Part shown: positions 1-9,436 of the stretch, piece by piece | How positions within the stretch are numbered: the first letter of the stretch is position 1 | How the letters are laid out: each line of letters begins with the position of its first letter | Source: Desulfuromonadales bacterium | GTDB taxonomy: Bacteria; Desulfobacterota; JAENJC01 | Reading direction: 5' to 3' | Length of the DNA stretch: 40,596 nucleotides | Assembly (NCBI GenBank): GCA_919902985.1 | Contig: CAKKSC010000076.1 | Coordinates: 1 to 40,596, forward strand | The notes under the pieces: generated by a model | What the model was told of the DNA's origin: nothing | Databases searched by the model: none | The model's input: only the letters and a program-made list of their open reading frames with translations | Program-made: the position numbers and the translations under genes

Positions 1-96
1 AATAATCTACCACAGAAACAGGATTAATTCAAGTATTTAGTTGCCGAGGCAATACTATAGTTTTAATGCGTTTGACCTGGTTTCTTCCTGATGTAA

Positions 97-124
97 TTGA
101 CTTTTTACTCATGTTTACTATAAT
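97..124 (+). promoter_or_regulatory. Sigma-70-type promoter of recG
   Basis: TTGACT at 97-102 and a perfect TATAAT at 119-124 are separated by 16 bp. The expected transcription start (130-133) falls on or just before the ATG at 133, and no Shine-Dalgarno precedes it, so the recG message may be leaderless. The first 96 bases hold nothing else I recognise. Confidence 0.7.
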
Positions 125-132
125 CAGCAGTC

Positions 133-2562
133 ATGGCTGACTTTGAAGAGATACTCAATAGCATCGAAAGACCTTTACATTTTGCATCCAAGAACTCATT
201 TTCTCACCTGCCAAACATCAAAGGCATTGAATCCACCGTCCGACAGATAGTCGCAAAGGCAGAGCACATTGAGTTAATACAACGCAAGAGAGAGAGACTT
301 CAATGTATAACAGAGGCCCTTGAAGGTTTTGATTCTAAACTCTTACCTGAGAAAAAGGAGAGTGTAATCAGGGCAATGCAGATAGTTGGGGAATTGCGGA
401 AAAATATAGAACCTCTCAACCTCTTAACCTCTCAACCTCATTCTTCGGAATTTAACCTCCTTGCTTCTCAAAAAGCCCTTTCAACCCCTATCCAGTTCAT
501 TAAGGGGGTTGGCCCAAAGCTGGCCTCTCTCCTGGATAAGAAGGGGATAAGGACAGTTGAGGATGCTCTATACTTCATCCCGAGGGAGTATCAGGACAGG
601 CGGGAGATCAGGAAGATGTCGAGGGTTGAGATCGGAAAGGTGGCGACTGTAACAGGGGAGGTACTAACTGTTGATACTGTCGGGTTCAAGGGGGGCAGGA
701 AAAAGGTCTTTGAGGTAATGGTTGGGGACGGGAGCGGAGTTATAGTAGGAAAATGGTTTTATTTTAATCTCAGGTTTATGAAGGGGAGGTTTAAGAAGGG
801 GGACAGGGTGATAATGACCGGGGAGGTAAGGGTCTTCGGCGGGCAGAGGGAGATGCACCACCCTGATATTGAGCCTTATGATGATACGGACAAGCTGAAC
901 TTTGGCAGGATAGTGCCGGTATATCCGCTGACTGAAGGACTCGGAGAGAAGACGTTAAGGAAAATAATAAGCCAGGTTATTGCAGGGTATGGAGATAATG
1001 TGATAGATGGCTTGCCGCATGGAATCGTAAGAGATAGGAGATTAATACCTCTGAGGGAGGCGCTGGAGAAGGTACACTTCCCTATAAACACTGAAGACAT
1101 AGGTGCTCTAATGGATGGCAGGTCTCCGGCCCGCAGAAGGCTTGTGTTTGACGAGTTTTTTTTTCTGGAACTGGGGTTGGCGCTCAGGCATAAAGGGGTC
1201 ACCATGGAGAAGGGGATTCCAATGATCGATACGGGTGAGCTTACAGATAAACTCAGAAAGCTCCTTCCATTTGCTCTGACCGAGGCGCAGGAGAGGGTGA
1301 TAGGCGAGATAAAAAGCGATATGGCTTCACCTCATCCGATGAACAGGCTAGTTCAGGGGGATGTGGGTTGTGGTAAGACCATAGTGGCCTTTATATCTCT
1401 CCTGATCGCAGTTGAAAACGGATATCAGGCAGTTATCATGGCTCCGACTGAACTCCTTGCAGAACAACATTACCTTAATATTCACCGTTTTGCAGAATCT
1501 CTCGGCCTCAAGACGACATTGCTTACCAGTGGTGTCAAGAGTAAAGAGCGGGTGCCGATCCTCTCAGGGATAAGGAGTGGCATGATCCATATCGTTATAG
1601 GCACACATTCAATTATTCAGGAGGCCGTGGAGTTCAAGTCCCTGGGCCTTGCTATTATTGACGAACAGCACAGGTTTGGTGTTATTCAGAGGGGGATAAT
1701 AAAGAAGAAGGGGGATAACCCACATATTCTGGTCATGACGGCCACTCCTATTCCAAGGACGCTGGCCATGACAGTCTACGGAGACTTGGACATCTCCGTG
1801 ATAGATGAGATGCCTCCCGGAAGAAGCCCTGTGGAGACCAGGATTTACAGCGAAAAAGAGAGGGGAAAGGTTTATGCAGTCATAAAAAAAGAGGTGGAGA
1901 CCGGAAGGCAGGTGTATGTAGTATATCCACTTGTGGAGGAGTCAGAAAAGACCGATCTCATGGATGCAACAAATATGGCGGCAAGGTTGAAGGATGCCTT
2001 CCCTGATTTTAATATAGGTCTTTTGCATGGAAGGATGAAGGCTGAGGAGAAAGAAGGCGTGATGAAGGGATTCAAAGATAGGGAGATTAACATCCTTGTT
2101 GCGACGACAGTCATCGAAGTCGGGATAGATGTCCCGAATGCCTCCGTCATGCTTATAGAACATGCAGAGAGGTTTGGCCTTTCCCAACTTCATCAGCTGA
2201 GAGGGAGGGTAGGCCGCGGTTCCCATAAGTCCATCTGTCTTCTCCTTGCACAGTATAAGCGCTCTGACGATGCCTGGAAGAGGCTCAAGGTGATGGAGGA
2301 AAGCACGGACGGTTTTAAGATTGCCGAGGTAGACTTGGAGATACGTGGGCCTGGTGACTTTCTTGGAACCCGTCAGTCGGGGATGCCTGATTTCAGGGTT
2401 GGAAGCATCATCAGGGATGCGAGGATACTGGATGAGGCCAAGATAGCCGCTTTCAATGTAGTTGAGGATGATCCAGACCTGGCAAAGCCTGAGAATTCTA
2501 TTTTAAGAGTGGTCTTGAGGGATAGGTGGAAGGGAAGGCTTGAACTGGCCGGGATAGGATGA
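133..2562 (+). CDS. recG: ATP-dependent DNA helicase RecG
   Basis: Cytoplasmic superfamily 2 helicase that regresses stalled replication forks and processes branched recombination intermediates. The 809-residue product is longer than the roughly 690 residues of E. coli RecG. It carries an N-terminal helical extension (about residues 1-115), as in Thermotoga-type RecG. The wedge/OB domain follows, opening with the helix-hairpin-helix-like FIKGVGPKLA. The motor has Walker A GDVGCGKT at about 409-416 and a DEQH box at about 510-513; the C-terminal RecG helicase motifs include the VGRG region. The ATG at 133 keeps the whole extension; no better start with a ribosome site is visible. A pyrimidine-rich AACCTCT-type repeat at about 411-440 lies in the linker between extension and wedge. 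The stop overlaps a tiny downstream ORF (ATGA). Identification is very secure. Confidence 0.97.
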   Translation: MADFEEILNSIERPLHFASKNSFSHLPNIKGIESTVRQIVAKAEHIELIQRKRERLQCITEALEGFDSKLLPEKKESVIRAMQIVGELRKNIEPLNLLTSQPHSSEFNLLASQKALSTPIQFIKGVGPKLASLLDKKGIRTVEDALYFIPREYQDRREIRKMSRVEIGKVATVTGEVLTVDTVGFKGGRKKVFEVMVGDGSGVIVGKWFYFNLRFMKGRFKKGDRVIMTGEVRVFGGQREMHHPDIEPYDDTDKLNFGRIVPVYPLTEGLGEKTLRKIISQVIAGYGDNVIDGLPHGIVRDRRLIPLREALEKVHFPINTEDIGALMDGRSPARRRLVFDEFFFLELGLALRHKGVTMEKGIPMIDTGELTDKLRKLLPFALTEAQERVIGEIKSDMASPHPMNRLVQGDVGCGKTIVAFISLLIAVENGYQAVIMAPTELLAEQHYLNIHRFAESLGLKTTLLTSGVKSKERVPILSGIRSGMIHIVIGTHSIIQEAVEFKSLGLAIIDEQHRFGVIQRGIIKKKGDNPHILVMTATPIPRTLAMTVYGDLDISVIDEMPPGRSPVETRIYSEKERGKVYAVIKKEVETGRQVYVVYPLVEESEKTDLMDATNMAARLKDAFPDFNIGLLHGRMKAEEKEGVMKGFKDREINILVATTVIEVGIDVPNASVMLIEHAERFGLSQLHQLRGRVGRGSHKSICLLLAQYKRSDDAWKRLKVMEESTDGFKIAEVDLEIRGPGDFLGTRQSGMPDFRVGSIIRDARILDEAKIAAFNVVEDDPDLAKPENSILRVVLRDRWKGRLELAGIG

Positions 2563-2636
2563 GCGTTAGTCTTGGAACCGGACAGGGTGAGATAACAGCC
2601 GTAAAGATAGTTGCTGCACAGTCTCAGGATAAGTAG
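2559..2636 (+). other. Short ORF overlapping the recG stop
   Basis: An ATG overlaps the recG stop codon as ATGA and opens a 25-codon frame starting MSVSLGTGQGEIT and ending at TAG 2634-2636. The overlap is typical of translational coupling, so this could be a small coupled peptide or the stump of a gene whose remainder was lost. I do not recognise the sequence. It may equally be chance. Confidence 0.2.
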
Positions 2637-2703
2637 ATGATTTTCGATTTTCTCCTTGATTTTTAATGTTCAAACTGATATATAAAATATAGAGGGTTAT
2701 TTT

Positions 2704-2880
2704 TCCCCTGCGATGTTCGTGATTGGGTTTAAAATTTGAGCCAACAGTAACAGTACGGGAGCTTTCTCTCACTGTCGTGTGCAAGCCTCCACGAAAGAGG
2801 AGGACGCCTTAAGCAGTAATGAAGCGCCCACTTGAATCGAAAAGGTTCAAATCTGTTATCCACACGGCAGTCGTGGGGGA
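2704..2880 (+). ncRNA. ssrS: 6S RNA (SsrS)
   Basis: 6S RNA mimics an open promoter and sequesters the housekeeping sigma-70 RNA polymerase holoenzyme in stationary phase. The two ends form a long closing stem: TCCCCTGCGATG and TTCGTG at the 5' end (2704-2721) pair with CACGGCAGTCGTGGGGGA (2863-2880), with G-U pairs and only two mismatches. The interior has the usual alternation of helices and bulges, including a short TTGAA/TTCAA hairpin at about 2832-2850 on the 3' side. A T-run (TTTTTT) follows directly, as in an intrinsic terminator. The position immediately upstream of the 5-formyl-THF cyclo-ligase gene is the classic ssrS-ygfA arrangement. AT-rich -10-like hexamers (TATATA 2679-2684, TATAAA 2681-2686) and TTGATT at 2656-2661 suggest its promoter. 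Ends are approximate. Confidence 0.85.
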
Positions 2881-2954
2881 TTTTTTGTGAGTTTATCCAC
2901 AAAGCATATGAAAATCAAGATACTAAAAAAGGATTAAGGTCAGGGTGAGGATTG

Positions 2955-3176
2955 ATGTTTCTGGTTTTATTGACAATTATTAGTTTGGCATCCATTATTG
3001 TAGCAAGGGCATGCGGCTATCAGTATTTAACTAAGGCCAGAATGGGTGTTCTATATGTTGTCATGCCTCTTAATGTATTTAACGGGCATTCCTCCATCCA
3101 ATATCTAAAGGGAACCAGGGTTTTAAATATAAGGAGAGTCGGACGGCTCTATTCTCCCTATTCCCCGCAGATTTAA
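2955..3176 (+). CDS. Possible small membrane protein, unrecognised
   Basis: An ATG at 2955 (preceded in frame by TTG 2952) follows GGTGAGG at 2944-2950, a plausible ribosome site with a 4-nt gap. The product would be about 73 residues, with one hydrophobic N-terminal helix (MFLVLLTIISLASIIVA) and a second moderately hydrophobic stretch (MGVLYVVMPLNVF). I recognise no family. It sits between 6S RNA and the cyclo-ligase gene, where most genomes have no gene, and the C-terminal half looks non-descript. It may be a chance ORF. Confidence 0.25.
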   Translation: MFLVLLTIISLASIIVARACGYQYLTKARMGVLYVVMPLNVFNGHSSIQYLKGTRVLNIRRVGRLYSPYSPQI

Positions 3177-3250
3177 TCCATTTTTCTTGGTTTTCCTATT
3201 CAGTTACCCTCCAGTTTTACCGTAAAAAATATCAAAAAAGACGATATCTG

Positions 3251-3348
3251 CCACTAAGACGCTAAGACCCAAAGAAAAAAATGAACTCTCTCGCTTTTCT
3301 TTGCGACCTTGCTTAGAAGCACCTACTTTTGGCTGCGTCTTCGCGGTG
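3251..3348. repeat. Imperfect palindromic intergenic repeat
   Basis: CCACTAAGACGCTAAG at 3251-3266 is inverted imperfectly as GCTGCGTCTTCGCGGTG at 3332-3348; the conserved core is AAGACGC / GCGTCTT. It belongs to the same style of element as 8874-8939. The open frame extending upstream from the cyclo-ligase (TTG/ATG starts from 3309) runs through this repeat, which is why that N-terminal extension is not accepted. Confidence 0.6.
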
Positions 3349-3371
3349 ATGGAACTTTAATTGATGGGATT

Positions 3372-3935
3372 ATGAAGGCAAATATCCGACGGGAGATGAT
3401 TGCAAGGCGGAACTTGATTTCTCGCGAAGAGATAATGGAGAAGAGTACTGTAATTCAGAAAAGAGTACTGAAACTGCCCATCTATCAGGAGTCAAAGACG
3501 ATAGGGCTTTATGCCAGCTTTAATAATGAGGTTTCTACCTCTGTTATCTTTGATAGGGCGGTTGAGGATGGAAAAAAAGTACTATTCCCCTGCATAAGAA
3601 AGGCAGATGGGGAGCTTGCCTTCTTCCCTGTTCGAGGATTGGATGAATTAGAGTTGGGACCGTTCGGGATAATGGCCCCTTTCATTCGAGCGGGGATGGG
3701 CGATTGTCTGTCAGAGGCAGACCTCCTGTTGATACCAGGTGTTTCCTATGATTTAAAAGGCGGACGGATTGGTTATGGCGGCGGGTTCTATGACAGGACT
3801 CTGCATAAACTTGCAAAACTTCCATTTATCGTCGCCCTGGCCTATGAGTTCCAGATACTGGATGAAGTTCCAATGTGTGCTCATGATATAAGGGTCGACG
3901 TTATTGTTACTGAAAAAAGGGTGATAGTCTGTTAG
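3372..3935 (+). CDS. 5-formyltetrahydrofolate cyclo-ligase
   Basis: ATP-dependent enzyme (YgfA/MTHFS family) converting 5-formyl-THF to 5,10-methenyl-THF, recycling folate trapped as folinate in the cytoplasm. The product is 187 residues, the usual size, beginning MKANIRREMIARRN. It shows the family signature near the C-terminus: LLIPGVSYDLKGGRIGYGGG, then FYDR. An in-frame start at 3309 would add 21 residues encoded by an intergenic repeat, so the ATG at 3372 is preferred; its ribosome site is weak. The 6S RNA gene lies upstream, the conserved ssrS-ygfA pairing, and rny follows after 69 bp. Confidence 0.93.
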   Translation: MKANIRREMIARRNLISREEIMEKSTVIQKRVLKLPIYQESKTIGLYASFNNEVSTSVIFDRAVEDGKKVLFPCIRKADGELAFFPVRGLDELELGPFGIMAPFIRAGMGDCLSEADLLLIPGVSYDLKGGRIGYGGGFYDRTLHKLAKLPFIVALAYEFQILDEVPMCAHDIRVDVIVTEKRVIVC

Positions 3936-4004
3936 AAGCAGCAGGTTAGATCGGGGAACTTTTTTATCCTACCTGCTTTATTATATAATTGGGAGGTTCT
4001 GAAA

Positions 4005-5558
4005 ATGGAAACATTGTTGATATCGGTAATTGCGGTATTAGTTGGTCTTGCCGGCGGCTTCCTTCTAAGGAAGTTGGTTGCAGGGACCAGGATTCAGGCA
4101 GACGAAAAGTTTGCTGAAAAGGTCTTGAATGATGCAAAGAGGGAGGCCGAGACTATAAAGAAGGAGTCCATGCTCCAGGCCAAAGACTATCTTTATCAGG
4201 CGAGGTCAGATTTTGAGAAGGAAAGCAAGGAGAAGAGACTGGAACTCCAGGGTATAGAAAAAAGACTTGTCAGTAAAGAGGAAAACCTTGATAAGAAGCA
4301 TGACCTTCTTGAGAAAAGGGAGAATGAGGCTGTCAAAAAAGAAAAGGGTCTTGCCTTTGTAGAGTTGCAGGTACAGGAGAAAGAAAAAAAGTATACCGAT
4401 ATGATAGCGGAAGAAAGGAAAAAACTGGAGAGCATATCAGGTATTTCCTCGGAAGAGGCAAAGAGGCTGCTGATCGCCGACATGGAGAGCGAGGCCAGGC
4501 AAGAGGCTGCTAAGATCATAAAGAAGATCGAGGACGAGACCAGGGAGGTCGCTGACGGCAAGGCGAAAGAGATAATTGCTACCGCAATCCAGAGATATGC
4601 CGGTGAATATGTTGCTGAGAGGACAACCTCTGTCGTTCACCTGCCGAGCGATGAGATGAAAGGAAGGATCATAGGCAGAGAGGGCAGGAACATCAGGGCA
4701 CTGGAGGCGGCAACTGGAGTTGATTTTATTATTGATGATACACCCGAGGCTATCATAATATCCGGTCACAATCCTGTGAGACGCGAGGTTGCACGGCAGT
4801 CAATAGAAAAGCTTGTCACTGACGGCAGGATTCACCCCGCCAGGATCGAGGAGGTAGTTGCCAAAGTTTCACTGGAGATTGAAAACTCCATCAAGGAGGC
4901 AGGGGAGCAGGCGACCTTTGATACGGGCCTTCACGGGGTACACCCCGAACTGGTCAAGCTTATAGGAAGGCTTAAGTACAGGAGCAGCTATGCCCAGAAT
5001 GTTTATGCCCATTCCATGGAGGTTGCCTTTATCTGCGGTGTTATGGCTGCTGAGCTTGGGATTAACCAGAAACAGGCAAAGAGGGCAGGCCTTCTCCACG
5101 ACATAGGCAAGGCCGTTGACCACGAGGTCGAAGGTTCTCATGCGGTAATAGGGGCTGAGCTTGCTAAAAAATATGGAGAGCATCCAAGGGTTGTCCATGC
5201 AATCATGGCTCACCATGAGGAGGAGAAGCCGTCTACAGTCCTTGCCTTCATTGTGGCGGCTGCCGACGCCCTTTCAGCTGCAAGGCCGGGGGCCAGAAGG
5301 GAGATGGTGGAGACCTACATAAAAAGACTTGAAGACCTGGAAAGGATCTCCACATCGTTCAAGGGGGTTAATAAGTCATACGCCATCCAGGCTGGAAGAG
5401 AGATAAGGGTGCTGGTGGAGCCAACAGAGATAAACGATGAGTCTTCACTTATGCTGGCAAGGGATATAGCGAGGAAGATAGAGAGCGAGATGACATATCC
5501 GGGCCAGATAAAGGTGACTGTGGTCAGGGAGACCAGGGCGGTAGAGGTAGCAAAGTAA
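4005..5558 (+). CDS. rny: Ribonuclease Y
   Basis: Membrane-anchored endoribonuclease that initiates mRNA turnover in bacteria lacking RNase E. The 517 residues, the usual length, show an N-terminal transmembrane helix (about 3-22, [18 protein letters not shown]), then a long charged coiled coil (about 30-190). A KH domain follows at about 210-275 with [12 protein letters not shown], then an HD phosphohydrolase domain (about 330-430) with [17 protein letters not shown]. The ATG at 4005 follows GGGAGG at 3991-3996 at good spacing. A TATAAT at 3984-3989 touches this ribosome site; its -35 is weak, so it may not be used. The upstream gap has an inverted AGCAGGT/ACCTGCT pair. YmdB is encoded 3 bp downstream, a conserved rny-ymdB pairing. 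Confidence 0.97.
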   Translation: METLLISVIAVLVGLAGGFLLRKLVAGTRIQADEKFAEKVLNDAKREAETIKKESMLQAKDYLYQARSDFEKESKEKRLELQGIEKRLVSKEENLDKKHDLLEKRENEAVKKEKGLAFVELQVQEKEKKYTDMIAEERKKLESISGISSEEAKRLLIADMESEARQEAAKIIKKIEDETREVADGKAKEIIATAIQRYAGEYVAERTTSVVHLPSDEMKGRIIGREGRNIRALEAATGVDFIIDDTPEAIIISGHNPVRREVARQSIEKLVTDGRIHPARIEEVVAKVSLEIENSIKEAGEQATFDTGLHGVHPELVKLIGRLKYRSSYAQNVYAHSMEVAFICGVMAAELGINQKQAKRAGLLHDIGKAVDHEVEGSHAVIGAELAKKYGEHPRVVHAIMAHHEEEKPSTVLAFIVAAADALSAARPGARREMVETYIKRLEDLERISTSFKGVNKSYAIQAGREIRVLVEPTEINDESSLMLARDIARKIESEMTYPGQIKVTVVRETRAVEVAK

Positions 5559-5561
5559 GTA

Positions 5562-6350
5562 ATGAAGGTACTTTTTATAGGCGACATAATAGGCAATCCT
5601 GGAAGGAAGGCCGTCAGAGAGCTTTTAAACGGCCTTATAGACAGGAATAATCTTGACCTCGTCATTGCAAATGGCGAAAACGCTGCCGGCGGCTTTGGTA
5701 TAACCCCTGATATTGCAGAGGAGCTTTTCGGTCTTGGCATCAATGTAATAACCACCGGAAACCATATCTGGGACAAGAAAGAGATAATCCCCTACATCCC
5801 GAAGCAGAAGATGCTGTTAAGACCTGCCAATTACCCCCCTGGTGTTCCAGGGTTCGGCTCTGCGGTTGTATCCGCGCCTTCCGGTGAGACTCTGGGGGTC
5901 ATAAATGTAAACGGCAGGGTCTTCATGGATGCCCTGCTGGACTGCCCTTTCAGGGGGGTGGATGCGGAACTGGAGAAGATGAAAGGCAAGACAAAGGCTG
6001 TCTTTGTCGACATTCATGCTGAGGCAACATCTGAGAAGATGACGATGGGCTGGTACCTTGACGGCAGGGTGAGCGCTGTGGTCGGCACTCACACCCATGT
6101 CCAGACAGCTGATGAGAGAATACTACCGAAAGGGACCGCTTTCATATCCGACGCAGGGATGACAGGCCCCCTCGATTCCGTTATAGGGATAGACAAGACC
6201 CAGGCTGTAGGAAAGTTCCTGACCCAGATGCCGAGGAAGTTCGACATCCCCGGTAAGGACATTGAGTTGAACGGGGTTATTCTGGACATAGATGCAGAAA
6301 GCGGCCTGAGCAAAAGTATTACAAGGGTAAAGGTGAAGCTCAATGCTTAA
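5562..6350 (+). CDS. ymdB: YmdB-family metallophosphoesterase (TIGR00282)
   Basis: Calcineurin-like dinuclear metal phosphoesterase; characterised relatives hydrolyse 2',3'-cyclic nucleotides and affect RNA-dependent development in Bacillus. The 262 residues match the family size. Metal-ligand motifs visible are GDIIGNPGR at the N-terminus, [27 protein letters not shown] and [10 protein letters not shown], in the order expected. The gene starts 3 bp after rny and overlaps tyrS by 8 bp, so rny-ymdB-tyrS is an operon. No strong ribosome site is present, consistent with coupling to rny translation. The cellular substrate here is unknown. Confidence 0.95.
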   Translation: MKVLFIGDIIGNPGRKAVRELLNGLIDRNNLDLVIANGENAAGGFGITPDIAEELFGLGINVITTGNHIWDKKEIIPYIPKQKMLLRPANYPPGVPGFGSAVVSAPSGETLGVINVNGRVFMDALLDCPFRGVDAELEKMKGKTKAVFVDIHAEATSEKMTMGWYLDGRVSAVVGTHTHVQTADERILPKGTAFISDAGMTGPLDSVIGIDKTQAVGKFLTQMPRKFDIPGKDIELNGVILDIDAESGLSKSITRVKVKLNA

Positions 6351-7551
6351 TGTTAATGAGCAATTGGAGATCATAAAGAGAGGCTCTGTAGAGGTCATTT
6401 CCGAGGATGAGCTTGTAAAGAAGCTTAATAGAGGTAAGCCCCTTCTTATAAAGGCAGGGTTTGACCCGACTGCCCCGGATCTTCATCTCGGACATACCGT
6501 CCTGATCCACAAGCTGAGGCAGTTCCAGGAACTTGGTCACAGGGTCCTCTTTCTCATCGGTGATTTTACCGGCATGATAGGAGACCCTACAGGGAAGTCC
6601 GAGACACGGAGGTCCCTGACCAGGGGCGATGTCGTTAAAAACGCCGAGACTTACAAGGAGCAGGTCTTCAAGATACTCGACCCTGAAAAGACCGAGGTCA
6701 GGTTCAACAGCGAATGGATGGACAAGATGACTGCATCTGACATGATTAACCTTGCGGCGAAATACAATGTGGCAAGGATGCTGGAGAGGGAGGATTTCCA
6801 CAAGAGATACAAAAGCGGCCAGTCCATATCTATCCACGAGTTCATGTACCCGCTGATTCAGGGATATGACTCTGTGGCCTTGAAGGCCGATGTGGAGATA
6901 GGCGGGACTGACCAGAAGTTCAATCTCCTTGTAGGGAGGGAACTCCAGAGAGATTATGGTCTGGAACCCCAAGTGGTGCTGACCATGCCGCTGCTCGAAG
7001 GGACAGACGGGGTCAACAAGATGAGCAAATCCCTTGGAAACTATATAGGGATAACCGAGCCACCGAAAGAGATATTCGGGAAGGTGATGTCTGTCACAGA
7101 CGAACTTATGTTCCGCTATTATGAACTCCTTAGCCATATATCAACCCAGGAGTTGGGTTCATTGAAGGACGGAGTAAAGAACGGGAGCGTTCATCCAAAG
7201 GATGCCAAGGTAAACCTTGCAAAGGAGATGGTGGCAAGGTTCCACGGTCAGGATGCGGCGGAGCGGGCAGCAGAGGAGTTCAGCAGGATGTTCAAGGCTG
7301 GCGGGCTACCTGATGAGATTGAGGAGAAGGAAATTATTTGCGAAGGGGAAGAATGCTCGGCTGCCGCTTCTCTTGCCTTGTCAGGGTGTGCTTCCAGCAA
7401 CTCTGATGCAAGGCGGCTTATACAGCAAGGTGGTGTAATCATTAATGGCGAAAAGATAAATGATATAAACCTTAAACTATTAGCAAATAAGGAATATCTT
7501 ATCCAGGTCGGGAAGAGGAAGTTTGCGAAAGTGAAATTGAAAAAGGGTTGA
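6343..7551 (+). CDS. tyrS: Tyrosyl-tRNA synthetase
   Basis: Class I aminoacyl-tRNA synthetase charging tRNA-Tyr in the cytoplasm. The 402 residues include the HIGH-equivalent HLGH in [14 protein letters not shown], the tyrosine-binding region around [13 protein letters not shown], and KMSKS in NKMSKSLGN. An S4 RNA-binding domain sits at the C-terminus (about 340-400, with [16 protein letters not shown]). This is the longer, TyrZ-like subfamily with a GGTDQKFN motif. The ATG at 6343 overlaps the end of ymdB by 8 bp. No T-box or other leader is visible because the gene sits inside the operon. Confidence 0.97.
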   Translation: MLNVNEQLEIIKRGSVEVISEDELVKKLNRGKPLLIKAGFDPTAPDLHLGHTVLIHKLRQFQELGHRVLFLIGDFTGMIGDPTGKSETRRSLTRGDVVKNAETYKEQVFKILDPEKTEVRFNSEWMDKMTASDMINLAAKYNVARMLEREDFHKRYKSGQSISIHEFMYPLIQGYDSVALKADVEIGGTDQKFNLLVGRELQRDYGLEPQVVLTMPLLEGTDGVNKMSKSLGNYIGITEPPKEIFGKVMSVTDELMFRYYELLSHISTQELGSLKDGVKNGSVHPKDAKVNLAKEMVARFHGQDAAERAAEEFSRMFKAGGLPDEIEEKEIICEGEECSAAASLALSGCASSNSDARRLIQQGGVIINGEKINDINLKLLANKEYLIQVGKRKFAKVKLKKG

Positions 7552-7617
7552 TTTCTATTGCAGGGAAAATATAATAGTTGAGATAGGCGCTTTATGCGCC
7601 CTAATATTTTTGTGGAG
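7548..7617 (+). promoter_or_regulatory. dapL promoter with 5' leader hairpin
   Basis: TTGATT at 7548-7553 and TATAAT at 7570-7575 are 16 bp apart. The predicted start is near 7582. The transcript would then begin almost directly with a GGCGC-TTTAT-GCGCC hairpin (7586-7600) followed by TAATATTTTT. That hairpin could be a weak terminator for tyrS read-through or a 5' stabiliser. GGAGG at 7613-7617 lies about 12 nt before the ATG, a rather long spacing. Confidence 0.55.
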
Positions 7618-7629
7618 GGTTGATATCTA

Positions 7630-8865
7630 ATGGGAGAGAGTTTTATTCAGTCACTCTTTGCTGCGAGGCTTGGGGGGAACAACTTCGGTAAGGACACAAA
7701 GATTTACAAGTTCGAGAAGATAAAGAGGGCAAAGAGGGCGGCTATTGCAGCCCATCCTGGGGTTGAACTCATAGACCTGGGGGTCGGAGAGCCCGACGAG
7801 ATGGCGTTCCCGGGCGTTGTGGATACCCTTCGGGTTGAGGCAGGGAGGCCTGAGAATAGAGGATATGCGGACAACGGCATCCAGGAGTTCAAGAATGCTG
7901 CTGTAAGATATATGGACAGGATTTACGGAGTAAAGGAACTTGACCCTGCGACTGAGGTACTGCATTCGATAGGTTCAAAGCCCGCCCTGGCAATGTTCCC
8001 TTCCGTATTTATTAACCCTGGGGACGTGACTCTCATGACTGTCCCGGGTTATCCCATAATTGCGACGCACACCCGCTGGTACGGCGGGGAGGTTTTTAAT
8101 CTGCCGCTTCTTGAAGAAAATAACTTCCTTCCAAACCTCGAAAGCATCCCCGCAGGTATCAGAAAGAGGGCGAAGCTCCTCTATCTCAACTACCCAAACA
8201 ACCCCACCGGGGCTGTGGCAACGCTGGAGTTTTTCAGGAAGGTGATAGACTTTGCAAAGGCCAATGATATCATAGTCGTCCAGGATGCGGCATACGGGGC
8301 ACTGACATACAATGGTAAGCCGTTCTCTTTCCTCTCAGTCCCAGGCGCTAAAGAGGTTGGTGTAGAGATACACTCCATGTCAAAGGCATACAACATGACC
8401 GGATGGAGGCTTGCCTTTGTTGTCGGGAACCCGCTGGTTGTTGCCGGCTTTGCCAATGTGAAGGACAACTATGACTCAGGTCAGTTCATTGCAATACAGA
8501 AGGCAGGGGTATATGCTCTTGAACATCCTGAGATTACTGATGAGATTTGCGCCAAGTACAAGAGGAGGCTTGACCTTCTTGCAGATGCGTTGAATTCAGC
8601 CGGGTTCAGCGCAAGGCAGCCAAGGGGCTCATTCTACCTGTATGTAAAGGCGCCAAATGGGATAAATGGCGGAAGGAGATTTGCTACTGCCGAAGACTTT
8701 TCAGAGTTCCTTATTACTGAAAAGCTTATATCTACTGTGCCTTGGGATGATGCAGGGAGCTTTATAAGGTTTTCCGCCACATTTATCGCCAAAGGGGAGG
8801 CGGAAGAGAAAAGAGTGATCTCAGAAGTTAAAAAGAGGTTTTCAGAGCTGAACCTGGAATTTTAA
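7630..8865 (+). CDS. dapL: LL-diaminopimelate aminotransferase
   Basis: PLP enzyme that converts tetrahydrodipicolinate directly to LL-diaminopimelate, the one-step shortcut of lysine and peptidoglycan precursor synthesis. The 411 residues are typical of DapL. N-terminal FEKIKRAKRAA and LGVGEPDE are characteristic, NYPNNPTG binds PLP, and the Schiff-base lysine is K252 in SMSKAYNMTGWR. The gene has its own predicted promoter (7548-7575), separate from the tyrS operon. Another class I/II aminotransferase is possible in principle, but similarity to DapL runs the whole length. Presence of this route is useful for phylum placement, since many proteobacteria use the succinylase pathway instead. 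Confidence 0.92.
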   Translation: MGESFIQSLFAARLGGNNFGKDTKIYKFEKIKRAKRAAIAAHPGVELIDLGVGEPDEMAFPGVVDTLRVEAGRPENRGYADNGIQEFKNAAVRYMDRIYGVKELDPATEVLHSIGSKPALAMFPSVFINPGDVTLMTVPGYPIIATHTRWYGGEVFNLPLLEENNFLPNLESIPAGIRKRAKLLYLNYPNNPTGAVATLEFFRKVIDFAKANDIIVVQDAAYGALTYNGKPFSFLSVPGAKEVGVEIHSMSKAYNMTGWRLAFVVGNPLVVAGFANVKDNYDSGQFIAIQKAGVYALEHPEITDEICAKYKRRLDLLADALNSAGFSARQPRGSFYLYVKAPNGINGGRRFATAEDFSEFLITEKLISTVPWDDAGSFIRFSATFIAKGEAEEKRVISEVKKRFSELNLEF

Positions 8866-8873
8866 TAATTTGA

Positions 8874-8939
8874 ACCGCAGAGGCGCTGAGGCGCTGAGAA
8901 CACCTCTGTCTTTCCTCTGCATCTCTGCGTTTCCGCGGT
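8874..8939. repeat. Palindromic GCAGAG-type intergenic repeat
   Basis: The left arm ACCGCAGAGGCGCTGAGG (from 8874) and right arm ending CTCTGCGTTTCCGCGGT (to 8939) form an imperfect inverted repeat, about 18 matches over 25 positions. It fills the dapL-folK gap and ends only 5 nt before the folK ATG, so any RNA hairpin here would sit on the folK ribosome site. Confidence 0.65.
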
Positions 8940-8944
8940 GAAAA

Positions 8945-9427
8945 ATGTCTGTAGCTTATATCGGTCTTGGTTCTAACATGGGCGACAAGGTTGCTAATCT
9001 GGAAAAGGCCGTTTTGGAGCTTGGAAAGGTTCCGGGGAATAAAGTCTTAACTGTATCGTCGATCTATAAGACTGAACCTGTGGGAGGGGTAGAGCAGGAC
9101 TGCTTTGTAAATGCAGTGGCTGAGGTTCAAACGAGTCTTACCCCCAGAGAGCTTTTAAATAAATTGCTTTATATTGAAAAGAACCTTGGCCGGGTAAGGG
9201 ATGTAAGGTGGGGCCCTCGTGTAATAGACCTCGACATCCTTCTTTATGATGACCTGGTAATGGATGAAGAAGGGCTTTCCATACCTCACCCCTACCTGCA
9301 CAAGAGAGGATTTGTCCTTGTGCCATTGGCTGAGATAGCGCCGAAGGTGATACATCCGAAGTTGAAAAAAGGTATGTCGGAACTTATGAATGGGATTCAC
9401 GATAACAAAAATATAGAGAAGATATGA
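8945..9427 (+). CDS. folK: HPPK: 6-hydroxymethyl-dihydropterin pyrophosphokinase
   Basis: Transfers pyrophosphate from ATP to 6-hydroxymethyl-7,8-dihydropterin in folate synthesis. The 160 residues equal the usual size. Signatures: YIGLGSNMGDK at the N-terminus, VGGVEQDCFVNAVAEV, the ATP/Mg signature GPRVIDLDILLYDD and IPHPYLHKRGFVLVPL. The start codon follows the palindromic repeat at once, with only a weak GGTGA-like ribosome site. The downstream TPR lipoprotein gene starts 9 bp after the stop, so the two are probably co-transcribed. Confidence 0.96.
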   Translation: MSVAYIGLGSNMGDKVANLEKAVLELGKVPGNKVLTVSSIYKTEPVGGVEQDCFVNAVAEVQTSLTPRELLNKLLYIEKNLGRVRDVRWGPRVIDLDILLYDDLVMDEEGLSIPHPYLHKRGFVLVPLAEIAPKVIHPKLKKGMSELMNGIHDNKNIEKI

Positions 9428-9436
9428 GGTGTCATC

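Noticed and set aside
3309-3371. N-terminal extension of the cyclo-ligase
   Set aside because: The extra 21 residues come from an intergenic palindromic repeat and do not fit the family.
6340-7137. 265-codon minus-strand open frame opposite tyrS
   Set aside because: Antisense shadow of a secure tyrS gene; no ribosome site and no recognisable domain.
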